Source: Pseudomonadota bacterium (GTDB lineage Bacteria > Pseudomonadota > Gammaproteobacteria > Enterobacterales > Enterobacteriaceae). From it: a DNA stretch of 8,073 bases. Location: the NCBI GenBank assembly GCA_023454395.1, contig JAEYFY010000197.1, positions 1 to 8,073 on the forward strand. The letters are read 5' to 3'. A program made the translations under genes and the position numbers. The notes under the pieces were generated by a model that did not search any database, was not told the DNA's origin, and saw nothing but the letters and a program-made list of their open reading frames with translations. Every line of letters begins with the position of its first letter. Position 1 is the first letter of the stretch. This document shows, in pieces, positions 1-5,501 of the stretch.

Positions 1-10
1 GTTGAGTTTA

Positions 11-29
11 ATAAGTCATAAAGACTTAT
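11..29. repeat. Small inverted repeat (possible terminator of an upstream gene)
   Basis: ATAAGTC at 11-17 and GACTTAT at 23-29 form a perfect 7-bp stem around a 5-nt loop, followed by a T/A-rich tail. It could terminate a plus-strand gene that ends just before the window. The stem is AT-rich and the T-tract is interrupted, so this is a weak call. The rest of 1-251 holds no credible gene. Confidence 0.25.
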
Positions 30-214
30 CTTTATATATCAAATTTAAAGACCTAATTATAAGTACTAGGTTCAACTTATTTGATTTTCTTATCTGTTTT
101 TACATTTATTGACAGTAAAGAATATAACTAAAGATAGCGTATGCATTATTTTACTCACTCAGTGTTAAATAAATGTATCAGTAATGAGGTATTATTCTTC
201 ACTAGCTTCTATGC

Positions 215-229
215 TTAGATAAAATCTAA
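215..229. repeat. Perfect 15-bp palindrome in the ytfJ leader
   Basis: TTAGAT at 215-220, AAA, then ATCTAA at 224-229 form a perfect dyad about 28 bp upstream of the chosen ytfJ start. Its size and place would suit an operator, but I recognise no regulator for it. A short AT-rich palindrome can arise by chance in DNA of this composition. Confidence 0.25.
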
Positions 230-257
230 CGTCGATTTCAATAATAGGACAATGGCT

Positions 258-818
258 ATGCACAAAATAACCTTAGCTGCTCTTTTACTCAGCACATCCA
301 CCTGGGCATTTGCACATAACATCACTGAAAATACAGTACTTCCTGCTGTCACAATCAATGACAAAGGCGAGCTACTTTATGACACAACCAAAGATAAGTT
401 TAGCTACCAAAATTGGAATAGTGGTCTGCTTAGTGGAAAAGTACGTACTGTTCAGCATATAGCAGGACGTAGCAAGGCGAAGGAGATGAATGCACCGTTT
501 ATTGAAGCCGTAAAACTGGCTAAATTTCCACACACCAGTTATCAAACTACAACGATTATTAATACTGATGATGCAGTCTTTGGCACAGGTCCATTTGTTC
601 GTGGCAGTGTTGAAGACAGTAAAAAAGAATTTCCTTGGTCACAGTTTATTGTTGATGCCGATGGTGCAGCATTAAAAAGCTGGGGATTAGAGAAAGAGAG
701 TTCAGCTATTGTTGTTTTAGATAAGCAAGGTAAGGTTCGTTTCGTCAAAGAAGGTGTATTAAGCGGTGCGGAAATTACAACTGCAATCAATCTTATCAAC
801 GATTTAATTAAAGAATAA
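258..818 (+). CDS. ytfJ: YtfJ family protein, periplasmic, thioredoxin-like
   Basis: This is a homologue of E. coli YtfJ, an exported protein of unknown biochemical role. The match runs the full length, with blocks such as NWNSGLLSGKVR, VQHIAGR, YQTTTIINTDDA and PWSQFIVD. The first ~19 residues are a typical signal peptide (short basic start, hydrophobic stretch, AFA cleavage site before His), so the mature protein should be periplasmic. YtfJ is generally placed in a thioredoxin-like fold. This copy contains no cysteine at all, so thiol-disulfide chemistry is excluded. An in-frame ATG lies at 252, but the AGGA at 246-249 is only 2 nt from it and 8 nt from the ATG at 258, so I prefer 258 (186 residues, close to E. 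coli's 184). It converges on cysQ. Family assignment is firm; function is unknown. Confidence 0.93.
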   Translation: MHKITLAALLLSTSTWAFAHNITENTVLPAVTINDKGELLYDTTKDKFSYQNWNSGLLSGKVRTVQHIAGRSKAKEMNAPFIEAVKLAKFPHTSYQTTTIINTDDAVFGTGPFVRGSVEDSKKEFPWSQFIVDADGAALKSWGLEKESSAIVVLDKQGKVRFVKEGVLSGAEITTAINLINDLIKE

Positions 819-830
819 TCTCTGTGTTAT

Positions 831-851
831 AGCCCTTTCATATAAAGGGCT
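831..851. terminator. Hairpin between convergent ytfJ and cysQ
   Basis: AGCCCTTT at 831-838 pairs perfectly with AAAGGGCT at 844-851 around a 5-nt loop (CATAT). It sits midway between the stop codons of two convergent genes, where a shared bidirectional terminator is expected. Neither strand has a clean U-tract after the stem, so termination may be partial or not fully intrinsic. Confidence 0.55.
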
Positions 852-870
852 ACAACCTTATTTGGTCTAT

Positions 871-1611
871 TTAAAAAATAGAAACTCTAAATCCTGGGTT
901 TATCAGCGACTCTTTAGCAGAATAATCTAACGTTATTCCTTTCCAATCCGTAACATGTGCGCCGGCTGCAATCGCAATGGCATGACCTGCGGCAGTATCC
1001 CATGTGTGTGTTGGTCCAAAGCGAGGATAAAGTTGTGCTTTACCTTCCGCCACAAGGCAAAATTTTAAAGAAGAGCCAACTGCCACCGTTTGATGTTCGC
1101 CAAGTTGAGATAAATATTCTTTTAATTCATCATCTTGATGAGAACGGCTAATCACAATCACTGGCGGTTCAGCGCGGCTCGCATGAATAGGTAATTTACG
1201 ACCACACACTTCTTTCCATGCTTGTTTATTGGCTGCTGCATATAACACATTTTGAACCGGTGCATAGACAACGCCTAAAACGGGAATACCTTTTTCAATT
1301 AAGGCGATATTCACCGTAAACTCACCATTTTTGCTGATAAATTCTTTAGTTCCATCTAAAGGATCAATCAACCAATAGCGATCCCAATGACGACGAACTT
1401 CCCATTCAGGGGGATCTTCTTCAGATAATTGAGGTATATCAGGGGCAATAGAAGCAAGTCCTTGTTTGATAATTTGGTGAGCGGCCAAATCAGCCTCTGT
1501 GACAGGTGAATTATCGCTTTTTTCCTGTACTTGGATAGGCTCTGATTGCTGGTAGATTTGCATTATCGCCATACCTGCTTGGCGGGCTAATTTGCTGACT
1601 TGTTCTAACAT
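871..1611 (-). CDS. cysQ: 3'(2'),5'-bisphosphate nucleotidase CysQ
   Basis: CysQ hydrolyses 3'-phosphoadenosine 5'-phosphate (PAP) to AMP and phosphate. This clears the by-product of sulfate reduction and protects the PAPS pool used for cysteine synthesis. The protein is near-collinear with E. coli CysQ. It carries the inositol-monophosphatase-family metal and substrate motifs: SEEDPP near residues 64-69, DPLDGTKEF near 84-92, and WDTAAGHA near 205-212 (numbered from the ATG at 1614). These acidic residues bind the catalytic Mg2+ ions. Two ATGs lie in tandem at 1614 and 1611. The AGAGG upstream is 3 nt from the first and 6 nt from the second, and the E. coli protein begins at the position of the second, so I use 1611 (246 residues). 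It is a separate transcription unit from fklB, behind that gene's terminator. No odd features. Confidence 0.96.
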   Translation of the reverse strand: MLEQVSKLARQAGMAIMQIYQQSEPIQVQEKSDNSPVTEADLAAHQIIKQGLASIAPDIPQLSEEDPPEWEVRRHWDRYWLIDPLDGTKEFISKNGEFTVNIALIEKGIPVLGVVYAPVQNVLYAAANKQAWKEVCGRKLPIHASRAEPPVIVISRSHQDDELKEYLSQLGEHQTVAVGSSLKFCLVAEGKAQLYPRFGPTHTWDTAAGHAIAIAAGAHVTDWKGITLDYSAKESLINPGFRVSIF

Positions 1612-1648
1612 CATACACCTCTCTTATTTCTATAAGCAGATAACTTCT

Positions 1649-1677
1649 CTTATAAAAATTAATTACCCTACTGTCTC
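1649..1677 (-). promoter_or_regulatory. Candidate sigma-70 promoter of cysQ
   Basis: Read on the minus strand, GAGACA (1672-1677) and TATAAG (1649-1654) are separated by exactly 17 bp. They match the consensus at 4 of 6 and 5 of 6 positions. Transcription would begin near 1642, giving a leader of about 30 nt that contains the AGAGG ribosome-binding site. A second TATACT lies farther upstream but lacks a -35 partner. This is inferred from pattern only. Confidence 0.4.
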
Positions 1678-1696
1678 TTTATTTTAGTATAGAGAC

Positions 1697-1726
1697 AAAA
1701 ATAGCTGGCAAAAACCAGCTATTTTT
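1697..1726. terminator. Strong bidirectional intrinsic terminator after fklB
   Basis: A 12-bp stem (1697-1708 with 1715-1726) has the core ATAGCTGG / CCAGCTAT, a 6-nt loop, and A and T runs on either side. Each strand therefore shows a GC-containing hairpin followed by U residues. It lies 28 bp after the fklB stop on the minus strand and separates fklB transcription from cysQ. Confidence 0.85.
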
Positions 1727-1753
1727 TACTCTAATTTGCCGCAGAATAAGAAA

Positions 1754-2374
1754 TTATAAAATTTCTAATAATTCTACTTCAAATACTAATGTCGCGAATG
1801 GAGGAATAGCCGCACCCGCACCACGTTCGCCATAAGCTAATTGGTAAGGAATATATAATTCCCATTTTGAGCCTACTGGCATTAATGTTAATGCTTCAAT
1901 CCAGCCTGCGATAACGCCATTTACTGGGAATTCAGCAGGTTGACCGCGCTGAACTGAGCTATCAAACACAGTACCATCAATTAAACGACCCGTGTAATGA
2001 ACACGAACATGATCAGTACGCGCAGGGATTGCACCTTCGCCCGCAGTCAGGACTTTGTACTGTAAACCTGATTCTGTAACTTGAACGCCTTCATTTTTCA
2101 CATTTTCTTCTAAGAAAACTTTACCAGCATCAGCCAGCTCTGCTTGACGTTCTTGACGCACAGCTTCAGCACGCTCGTGCATAGTACGTAAGGCATTGTG
2201 TAATGTTTCAACAGGTACAGAAGGCGCATTACCTTCTAATGCATCGGTCAAGCCAGCTAACAGTGCTGCTGGCTCTAATCCTTGAAGACCTGACTCAGTC
2301 AGTTGTTGACCGACTTGCAGACCAATACCGTAACTTGCCTGTGATTCAATAGAATCAAATGATGGTTTTGACAT
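1754..2374 (-). CDS. fklB: FKBP-type peptidyl-prolyl cis-trans isomerase FklB (FKBP22)
   Basis: FklB catalyses cis-trans isomerisation of peptide bonds before proline and assists folding. It is collinear over 206 residues with E. coli FklB. Residues ~1-95 form the alpha-helical N-terminal dimerisation domain ([12 protein letters not shown], then a long charged helix rich in Glu, Arg and Gln). Residues ~118-206 form the FKBP catalytic domain, with HYTG (127-130), GTVFDSS (134-140), VIAGWIEAL (154-162) and [14 protein letters not shown] near the end. There is no signal peptide, so it should be cytosolic, unlike the related exported FkpA. The ATG at 2374 is preceded by ACAGGT at good spacing, which fixes the start. 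It is divergent from gabD and closed by a strong terminator, so it is probably monocistronic. Confidence 0.96.
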   Translation of the reverse strand: MSKPSFDSIESQASYGIGLQVGQQLTESGLQGLEPAALLAGLTDALEGNAPSVPVETLHNALRTMHERAEAVRQERQAELADAGKVFLEENVKNEGVQVTESGLQYKVLTAGEGAIPARTDHVRVHYTGRLIDGTVFDSSVQRGQPAEFPVNGVIAGWIEALTLMPVGSKWELYIPYQLAYGERGAGAAIPPFATLVFEVELLEIL

Positions 2375-2408
2375 GAAAAATACCTGTTTTTTATGAAAGT
2401 TAAATCCA

Positions 2409-2437
2409 AGAATAACAGTGGTAAGGTACAGCGTAAA
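2409..2437 (-). promoter_or_regulatory. Candidate extended -10 promoter of fklB
   Basis: On the minus strand, TTTACG (2432-2437) and TATTCT (2409-2414) are 17 bp apart. The -10 is preceded by TGT, an extended -10 element that can compensate for imperfect hexamers. Transcription would begin near 2402, giving a leader of under 30 nt with the AGGT ribosome-binding site. Inferred from sequence pattern only. Confidence 0.45.
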
Positions 2438-2527
2438 CCTTCAGCCTTGAGATTCATTAAAAACGTAAGCAATTGACTCTATTCACCGCGTTTTAACGTT
2501 TTTTTATTGGCATTTGTCATACTTATT

Positions 2528-2556
2528 TTCACAACATCACAACACAGGCATATAAT
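2528..2556 (+). promoter_or_regulatory. Near-consensus sigma-70 promoter of gabD
   Basis: TTCACA (2528-2533) lies exactly 17 bp before a perfect TATAAT (2551-2556). This is the best sigma-70 promoter in the window, with a predicted start near 2563 and a leader of about 60 nt. A 7-bp direct repeat, TCACAAC (2529-2535 and 2537-2543), overlaps the -35 and the spacer. A perfect palindrome lies at the start site. So strong a core promoter on a catabolic gene would suggest control by repression. Confidence 0.7.
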
Positions 2557-2562
2557 TACAAA

Positions 2563-2580
2563 TAGGCACTAAACTGCCTA
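2563..2580. promoter_or_regulatory. Operator-like palindrome at the gabD transcription start
   Basis: TAGGCA (2563-2568), a 6-nt spacer CTAAAC, and TGCCTA (2575-2580) form a perfect inverted repeat. It begins 6 bp after the TATAAT, on the predicted transcription start, where a bound dimer would block initiation. I do not recognise a named regulator's site here. It could instead act as a short hairpin in the mRNA leader. No regulator gene lies in the window. Confidence 0.45.
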
Positions 2581-2623
2581 GCCTTATAAATATCAATATA
2601 TAATGTGTTCAGAGAGGTATTAA

Positions 2624-4072
2624 GTGAAGATAACGACAAATCCCTATTTCCGCGAACAAGGCTATATTGATGGTCTTTGGTGTAATGCTAAAAATAACGA
2701 AACCGTTGATGTTATCGATCCTGCCACGGGTACTTTGCTCGGTACTGTACCCAATATGGCAACTCAAGAAGCAATAATGGCTGTTGATGCTGCACAAAAA
2801 GCCTTACCAAAATGGCGCGCACTTACAGCACATCAGCGCGGAGCGCTATTGCAAAACTGGTTTAGACTAATCACTGAAAATAAAAGAAAATTGGCTGAAT
2901 TAATGACCTTTGAGCAGGGTAAACCTGTTGCTGAAGCAGAGGGTGAAATTACTTATGCGGCTTCTTTTATCGAGTGGTTTGCAGAACAAGGAAAGAGAAC
3001 CAACGGTGAAATTATTCCCTCACCTTCTGCTGACAAACGTTTGATGGTGATTAAACAAGGTATTGGTGTTTGTGCTGCTATTACACCTTGGAACTTCCCA
3101 GCAGCGATGATCACCCGCAAAGCCGCTCCAGCATTAGCTGCGGGTTGTACGATGGTGATTAAACCTGCCAATGAAACACCTTACACCGCATTGGCTTTAG
3201 CGGAATTAGCGGCTCAAGCGGGTATTCCTGCGGGTGTGATTAATATTGTTACAGGTGATGCCATTAAAATTGGCGAAGTCTTTACCTCTGATAACCGTGT
3301 TCGCAAATTAAGTTTTACTGGCTCGACAGGTGTTGGACGTTTATTAATGCGCCAATGTTCTGATAGCGTAAAAAAAGTCTCTTTAGAATTGGGCGGTAAT
3401 GCGCCATTTATCGTGTTTAACGATGCCGATATTGATAAAGCTGTTGAAGGGGCTATGGGCGCTAAATTCCGCAATGCAGGGCAAACCTGTGTTTGTGCTA
3501 ACCGTTTTTATATTCATAAAGATGTTTACCAACAATTTAGTGAACGTTTTGTTGCTGCTGTCAAAAAGCTCAAAGTAGGAAACGGTTTTGAAGAAGGTGT
3601 CACTATTGGACCTCTTATTAATCACAAAGCAGTTGAAAAATCACAATCTTTACTGGCTGACACGCTAAAACGCGGTGCGACACTGCTTTGTGGCGGCGAA
3701 AGTGATAAAGCGGGTGAAAACTTCTTCCAGCCTACTGTTGTGGGTAATGTGCCTGCCGATAGCCATATCCTTGAAGAAGAGATCTTTGGTCCTGTAGCAC
3801 CTTTAGTTATCTTTGAAAATGAAGATGAAGTAGTACATTTAGCCAATAACACTATTTATGGTTTAGCGGCTTATTTTTATAGTGAAAATCCACAGCGTAT
3901 TTGGCGTGTTGCTGAAAATTTAGAATACGGCATGGTGGGCATTAATACGGGTTTAATTTCTAATGAAGTTGCGCCATTTGGAGGAATTAAACAATCAGGT
4001 TTAGGTCGTGAAGGCTCTGAACACGGCATTGAAGACTATATGGAGATGAAGTATCTCTGCCAAGGATTATAA
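2624..4072 (+). CDS. gabD: NAD(P)+-dependent succinate-semialdehyde dehydrogenase (GabD type)
   Basis: This aldehyde dehydrogenase is predicted to oxidise succinate semialdehyde to succinate, the last step of GABA degradation into the TCA cycle. E. coli GabD also accepts glutarate semialdehyde. Its 482 residues equal the E. coli GabD length and match it end to end. Visible motifs are TPWNFPAAMITRK (cofactor site and Asn157), IKPANETP (Lys180), FTGST (231-235), SLELGGNAPF (general base Glu255) and GQTCVCANR (nucleophile Cys289, with Cys291 two residues on). It starts at GTG 2624, fixed by AGAGAGG 6 nt upstream; no in-frame ATG gives this N-terminus. No gabT, gabP, lhgO or csiD neighbour is present, so the gene stands alone with its own promoter. 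Family membership is firm. Exact substrate and NAD versus NADP preference are inferred. Confidence 0.9.
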   Translation: MKITTNPYFREQGYIDGLWCNAKNNETVDVIDPATGTLLGTVPNMATQEAIMAVDAAQKALPKWRALTAHQRGALLQNWFRLITENKRKLAELMTFEQGKPVAEAEGEITYAASFIEWFAEQGKRTNGEIIPSPSADKRLMVIKQGIGVCAAITPWNFPAAMITRKAAPALAAGCTMVIKPANETPYTALALAELAAQAGIPAGVINIVTGDAIKIGEVFTSDNRVRKLSFTGSTGVGRLLMRQCSDSVKKVSLELGGNAPFIVFNDADIDKAVEGAMGAKFRNAGQTCVCANRFYIHKDVYQQFSERFVAAVKKLKVGNGFEEGVTIGPLINHKAVEKSQSLLADTLKRGATLLCGGESDKAGENFFQPTVVGNVPADSHILEEEIFGPVAPLVIFENEDEVVHLANNTIYGLAAYFYSENPQRIWRVAENLEYGMVGINTGLISNEVAPFGGIKQSGLGREGSEHGIEDYMEMKYLCQGL

Positions 4073-4100
4073 ATAATCGTTAACCCAACTTATAAAAGTA

Positions 4101-4127
4101 AGTCAGCATGGATGCTACTGCTTTTTT
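4101..4127 (+). terminator. Likely intrinsic terminator of gabD
   Basis: AGTcAGCA and TGCTACT form a short stem with one bulged C around a TGGA loop (4101-4118), followed 3 nt later by six T residues (4122-4127). It begins 28 bp after the gabD stop. The stem is modest, so read-through to the next terminator is plausible. Confidence 0.45.
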
Positions 4128-4163
4128 CTTATTATTTTCTCTTTAGACCACATAATTAATTAA

Positions 4164-4197
4164 AAAAAATCTAGCATTCCTTTGCTAAAGATTTTTT
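4164..4197. terminator. Bidirectional terminator between gabD and zinT
   Basis: AAAAAATC-TAGCA (4164-4176) pairs with TGCTA-aa-GATTTTTT (4183-4197), with a 6-nt loop and a 2-nt bulge. Both strands end in a T-run, so it can stop the zinT operon on the minus strand and back up gabD termination on the plus strand. It lies about 30 bp beyond the zinT stop. Confidence 0.65.
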
Positions 4198-4228
4198 ATT
4201 ATTTTATTTTTTATTTATTTTACTTAAA

Positions 4229-4876
4229 TCAGTGATAAAGCATTTCATGAACAATATCATCTGCTTTCATGGAATAAGGATAATACGTTGGCCAGTTGCT
4301 TAGTTCTTTAAGTAATTCATCTTGCGATATATTGCCCATATATAAATGGAAGTGCCCTGCTTTCTCTGGTGCAATAATATGGTCGCTAAATTGAATAAAT
4401 TTAGGTGCTTGGCTTTTAGCATCATCACAGCGGAAAAGATAACGTACACCTTTTTTACCAGACTCATAATGTAGAATACGATAACCATCATAGTGATATT
4501 CACAGCTATCGACGTTCTCGCCTCTATGGAACTCAATAATATTGTTTTCAATACCAACCATATCCACATCAGTTTTATAGCCTTGTGCGTAATAGGCTCG
4601 GTACTCTTCAACCGTTTTATCTTTTTTCGTTTCTGCTTTCTTTTGTAAAACCTCATCTAGCTCGCCACTAACCAAATAAGGCTCTACAGATTGCCATACG
4701 CCATCCCAATCACTAAGCTGGCGATTGAGAACGTCCTTGTCCTCAAAAATCCCATTCGCTGCATCTCGCTGTGCTTGTGTTTGTACTTTTTCATGATGGT
4801 GGCTATGTGCTAAAACAGACATTGCACTACCCAATAATCCCATGATTAAAATACAAGAAAGAACTGGCTTTTGCAT
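4229..4876 (-). CDS. zinT: Periplasmic zinc-binding protein ZinT
   Basis: ZinT (formerly YodA) binds zinc in the periplasm and is thought to help feed the ZnuABC importer when zinc is scarce. The 215 residues match E. coli ZinT throughout: LSDWDGVWQSV, a region with Cys125 and Cys150 (a disulfide in the family), GKKGVRYLF, IQFSDHIIAP, HFHLYMGN and NWPTYYPY. The calycin-pocket zinc ligands are present as His166, His175 and His177. A signal peptide covers residues 1-23 (LA before His24), followed by a short His-rich stretch, HSHHH. The start at 4876 is 4 nt after the rpmJ2 stop. Its ribosome-binding site, AGGGGTGA, overlaps the last codons of rpmJ2, so translation is probably coupled. It is the last gene of a Zur-controlled operon. 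Confidence 0.96.
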   Translation of the reverse strand: MQKPVLSCILIMGLLGSAMSVLAHSHHHEKVQTQAQRDAANGIFEDKDVLNRQLSDWDGVWQSVEPYLVSGELDEVLQKKAETKKDKTVEEYRAYYAQGYKTDVDMVGIENNIIEFHRGENVDSCEYHYDGYRILHYESGKKGVRYLFRCDDAKSQAPKFIQFSDHIIAPEKAGHFHLYMGNISQDELLKELSNWPTYYPYSMKADDIVHEMLYH

Positions 4877-4880
4877 AATT

Positions 4881-5006
4881 TCACCCCTGAACCGCTTTAA
4901 AACGTGGATTTGATTTACAAATCACATAAAGTCGACCACGGCGACGCACCACCTTACAATCTGGATGGCGCTGTTTAGCACTTTTTAATGAACTTAATAC
5001 CTGCAT
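4881..5006 (-). CDS. rpmJ2: Zinc-independent ribosomal protein bL36-B (RpmJ2 / YkgO)
   Basis: This is the paralogue of ribosomal protein L36 made during zinc starvation to replace the zinc-ribbon form in the 50S subunit. Its 41 residues align with E. coli YkgO ([29 protein letters not shown]). Of the four zinc ligands of standard L36, only the positions of Cys17 and Cys30 are kept; the first Cys is lost and the final His is Phe36, so a zinc site cannot form. The start at 5006 is set by AGGAAG 5 nt upstream, which overlaps the rpmE2 stop codon (10-nt gap between genes). The reading frame stays open upstream to 5123, but that stretch overlaps rpmE2 out of frame. It ends in AVQG and lacks the basic RKKKR tail of E. 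coli YkgO. Confidence 0.93.
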   Translation of the reverse strand: MQVLSSLKSAKQRHPDCKVVRRRGRLYVICKSNPRFKAVQG

Positions 5007-5016
5007 TTTTTCTTCC

Positions 5017-5265
5017 TTACTTAATAAATTGACCAAAACGTTTATTAAAGCGTGCCACATTACCTTCTTGAGAATGTGTCTTCTGCTTACCGGTATAAAA
5101 TGGGTGTGATTGAGAGGAGACATCTAATGTCACATAAGGGTATGTTTGCCCTTCATACTCTATTGTCTTTTCCGTTTGGATGGTTGAACCCACTTTAAAA
5201 TAAGCATCTGCGCTGGTGTCATGGAAAATCACTGTTCGATATTGAGGGTGGATACCTAGTTTCAT
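5017..5265 (-). CDS. rpmE2: Zinc-independent ribosomal protein bL31-B (RpmE2 / YkgM)
   Basis: This is the type B L31 protein that replaces zinc-containing RpmE on the ribosome when zinc is low, releasing stored zinc. Its 82 residues match Ykg[17 protein letters not shown], then [12 protein letters not shown] and [11 protein letters not shown]. It contains no cysteine, so the CxxC zinc site of type A L31 is absent. That is the defining mark of the C-minus form. The ATG at 5265 begins the conserved MKxGIHP N-terminus and is preceded by GGGG at about 7 nt. The frame stays open upstream to 5304, but that start would lie inside the Zur box. It is the first gene of rpmE2-rpmJ2-zinT. Confidence 0.96.
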   Translation of the reverse strand: MKLGIHPQYRTVIFHDTSADAYFKVGSTIQTEKTIEYEGQTYPYVTLDVSSQSHPFYTGKQKTHSQEGNVARFNKRFGQFIK

Positions 5266-5286
5266 AATAAACCCCATTTTATTTGC

Positions 5287-5305
5287 AATGTTATAATATA
5301 ACAAT
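5287..5305. promoter_or_regulatory. Zur box controlling rpmE2-rpmJ2-zinT
   Basis: AATGTTATAATATAACAAT centres on 5296. The inner 15 bp, TGTTATAATATAACA, are a perfect palindrome and match the well-known enterobacterial Zur consensus (TGTTATANTATAACA core). Zinc-loaded Zur bound here would repress the operon. The site lies 22 bp upstream of the rpmE2 ATG and contains TATATT/TATTAT, so it overlaps the only plausible -10; no good -35 is visible. The divergent gene at 5502 starts about 200 bp away, so its control by this box is doubtful. Confidence 0.88.
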
Positions 5306-5501
5306 TTGGAATTGCGCTAATGTACCCCTTTTTAATTTTATTGACCAGTTTTTTTTGATTTGTTTTTTTTATCTCAAGAAGGAAGGAATTTTGAGGTGGG
5401 AATTTTTTTAGTGATATAAGTGGATTTTCTGGCTTTTTTTATCCAGCCTTCCTATTTTCCGCTAAAGTTATACTAAGACGGCAAAACAAATAGGATTTAT
5501 T

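Noticed and set aside
109..114. Perfect TTGACA upstream of ytfJ as a -35 element
   Set aside because: No acceptable -10 lies 16-18 bp downstream; the best hexamers there match at about 3 of 6 positions, and the ytfJ start is over 140 bp away.
2513..2536. CRP-like site (TGTCA ... TCACA) near the gabD -35
   Set aside because: The half-sites are 9 bp apart instead of 6, and the left half does not match TGTGA.
4300..4656. 118-residue open frame within zinT
   Set aside because: It is a shadow in another frame on the same strand as a well-matched zinT; it is Lys/Ile-rich from AT bias and resembles no family.
5007..5123. Upstream in-frame start extending RpmJ2 to 80 residues
   Set aside because: The added part overlaps rpmE2 in another frame; the 41-residue form has its own AGGAAG site and matches the family N-terminus.
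5266..5304. Upstream in-frame start extending RpmE2 by 13 residues
   Set aside because: The extension begins inside the Zur box, has no ribosome-binding site, and precedes the conserved MKxGIHP N-terminus.
5373..5395. CTCAA ... TTGAG inverted repeat and nearby AGGAAGG / CCTTCCT pair in the 5305-5501 gap
   Set aside because: The stems are short, the loops long, and there is no terminator or operator signature; this is expected in low-complexity A/T- and purine-rich DNA.
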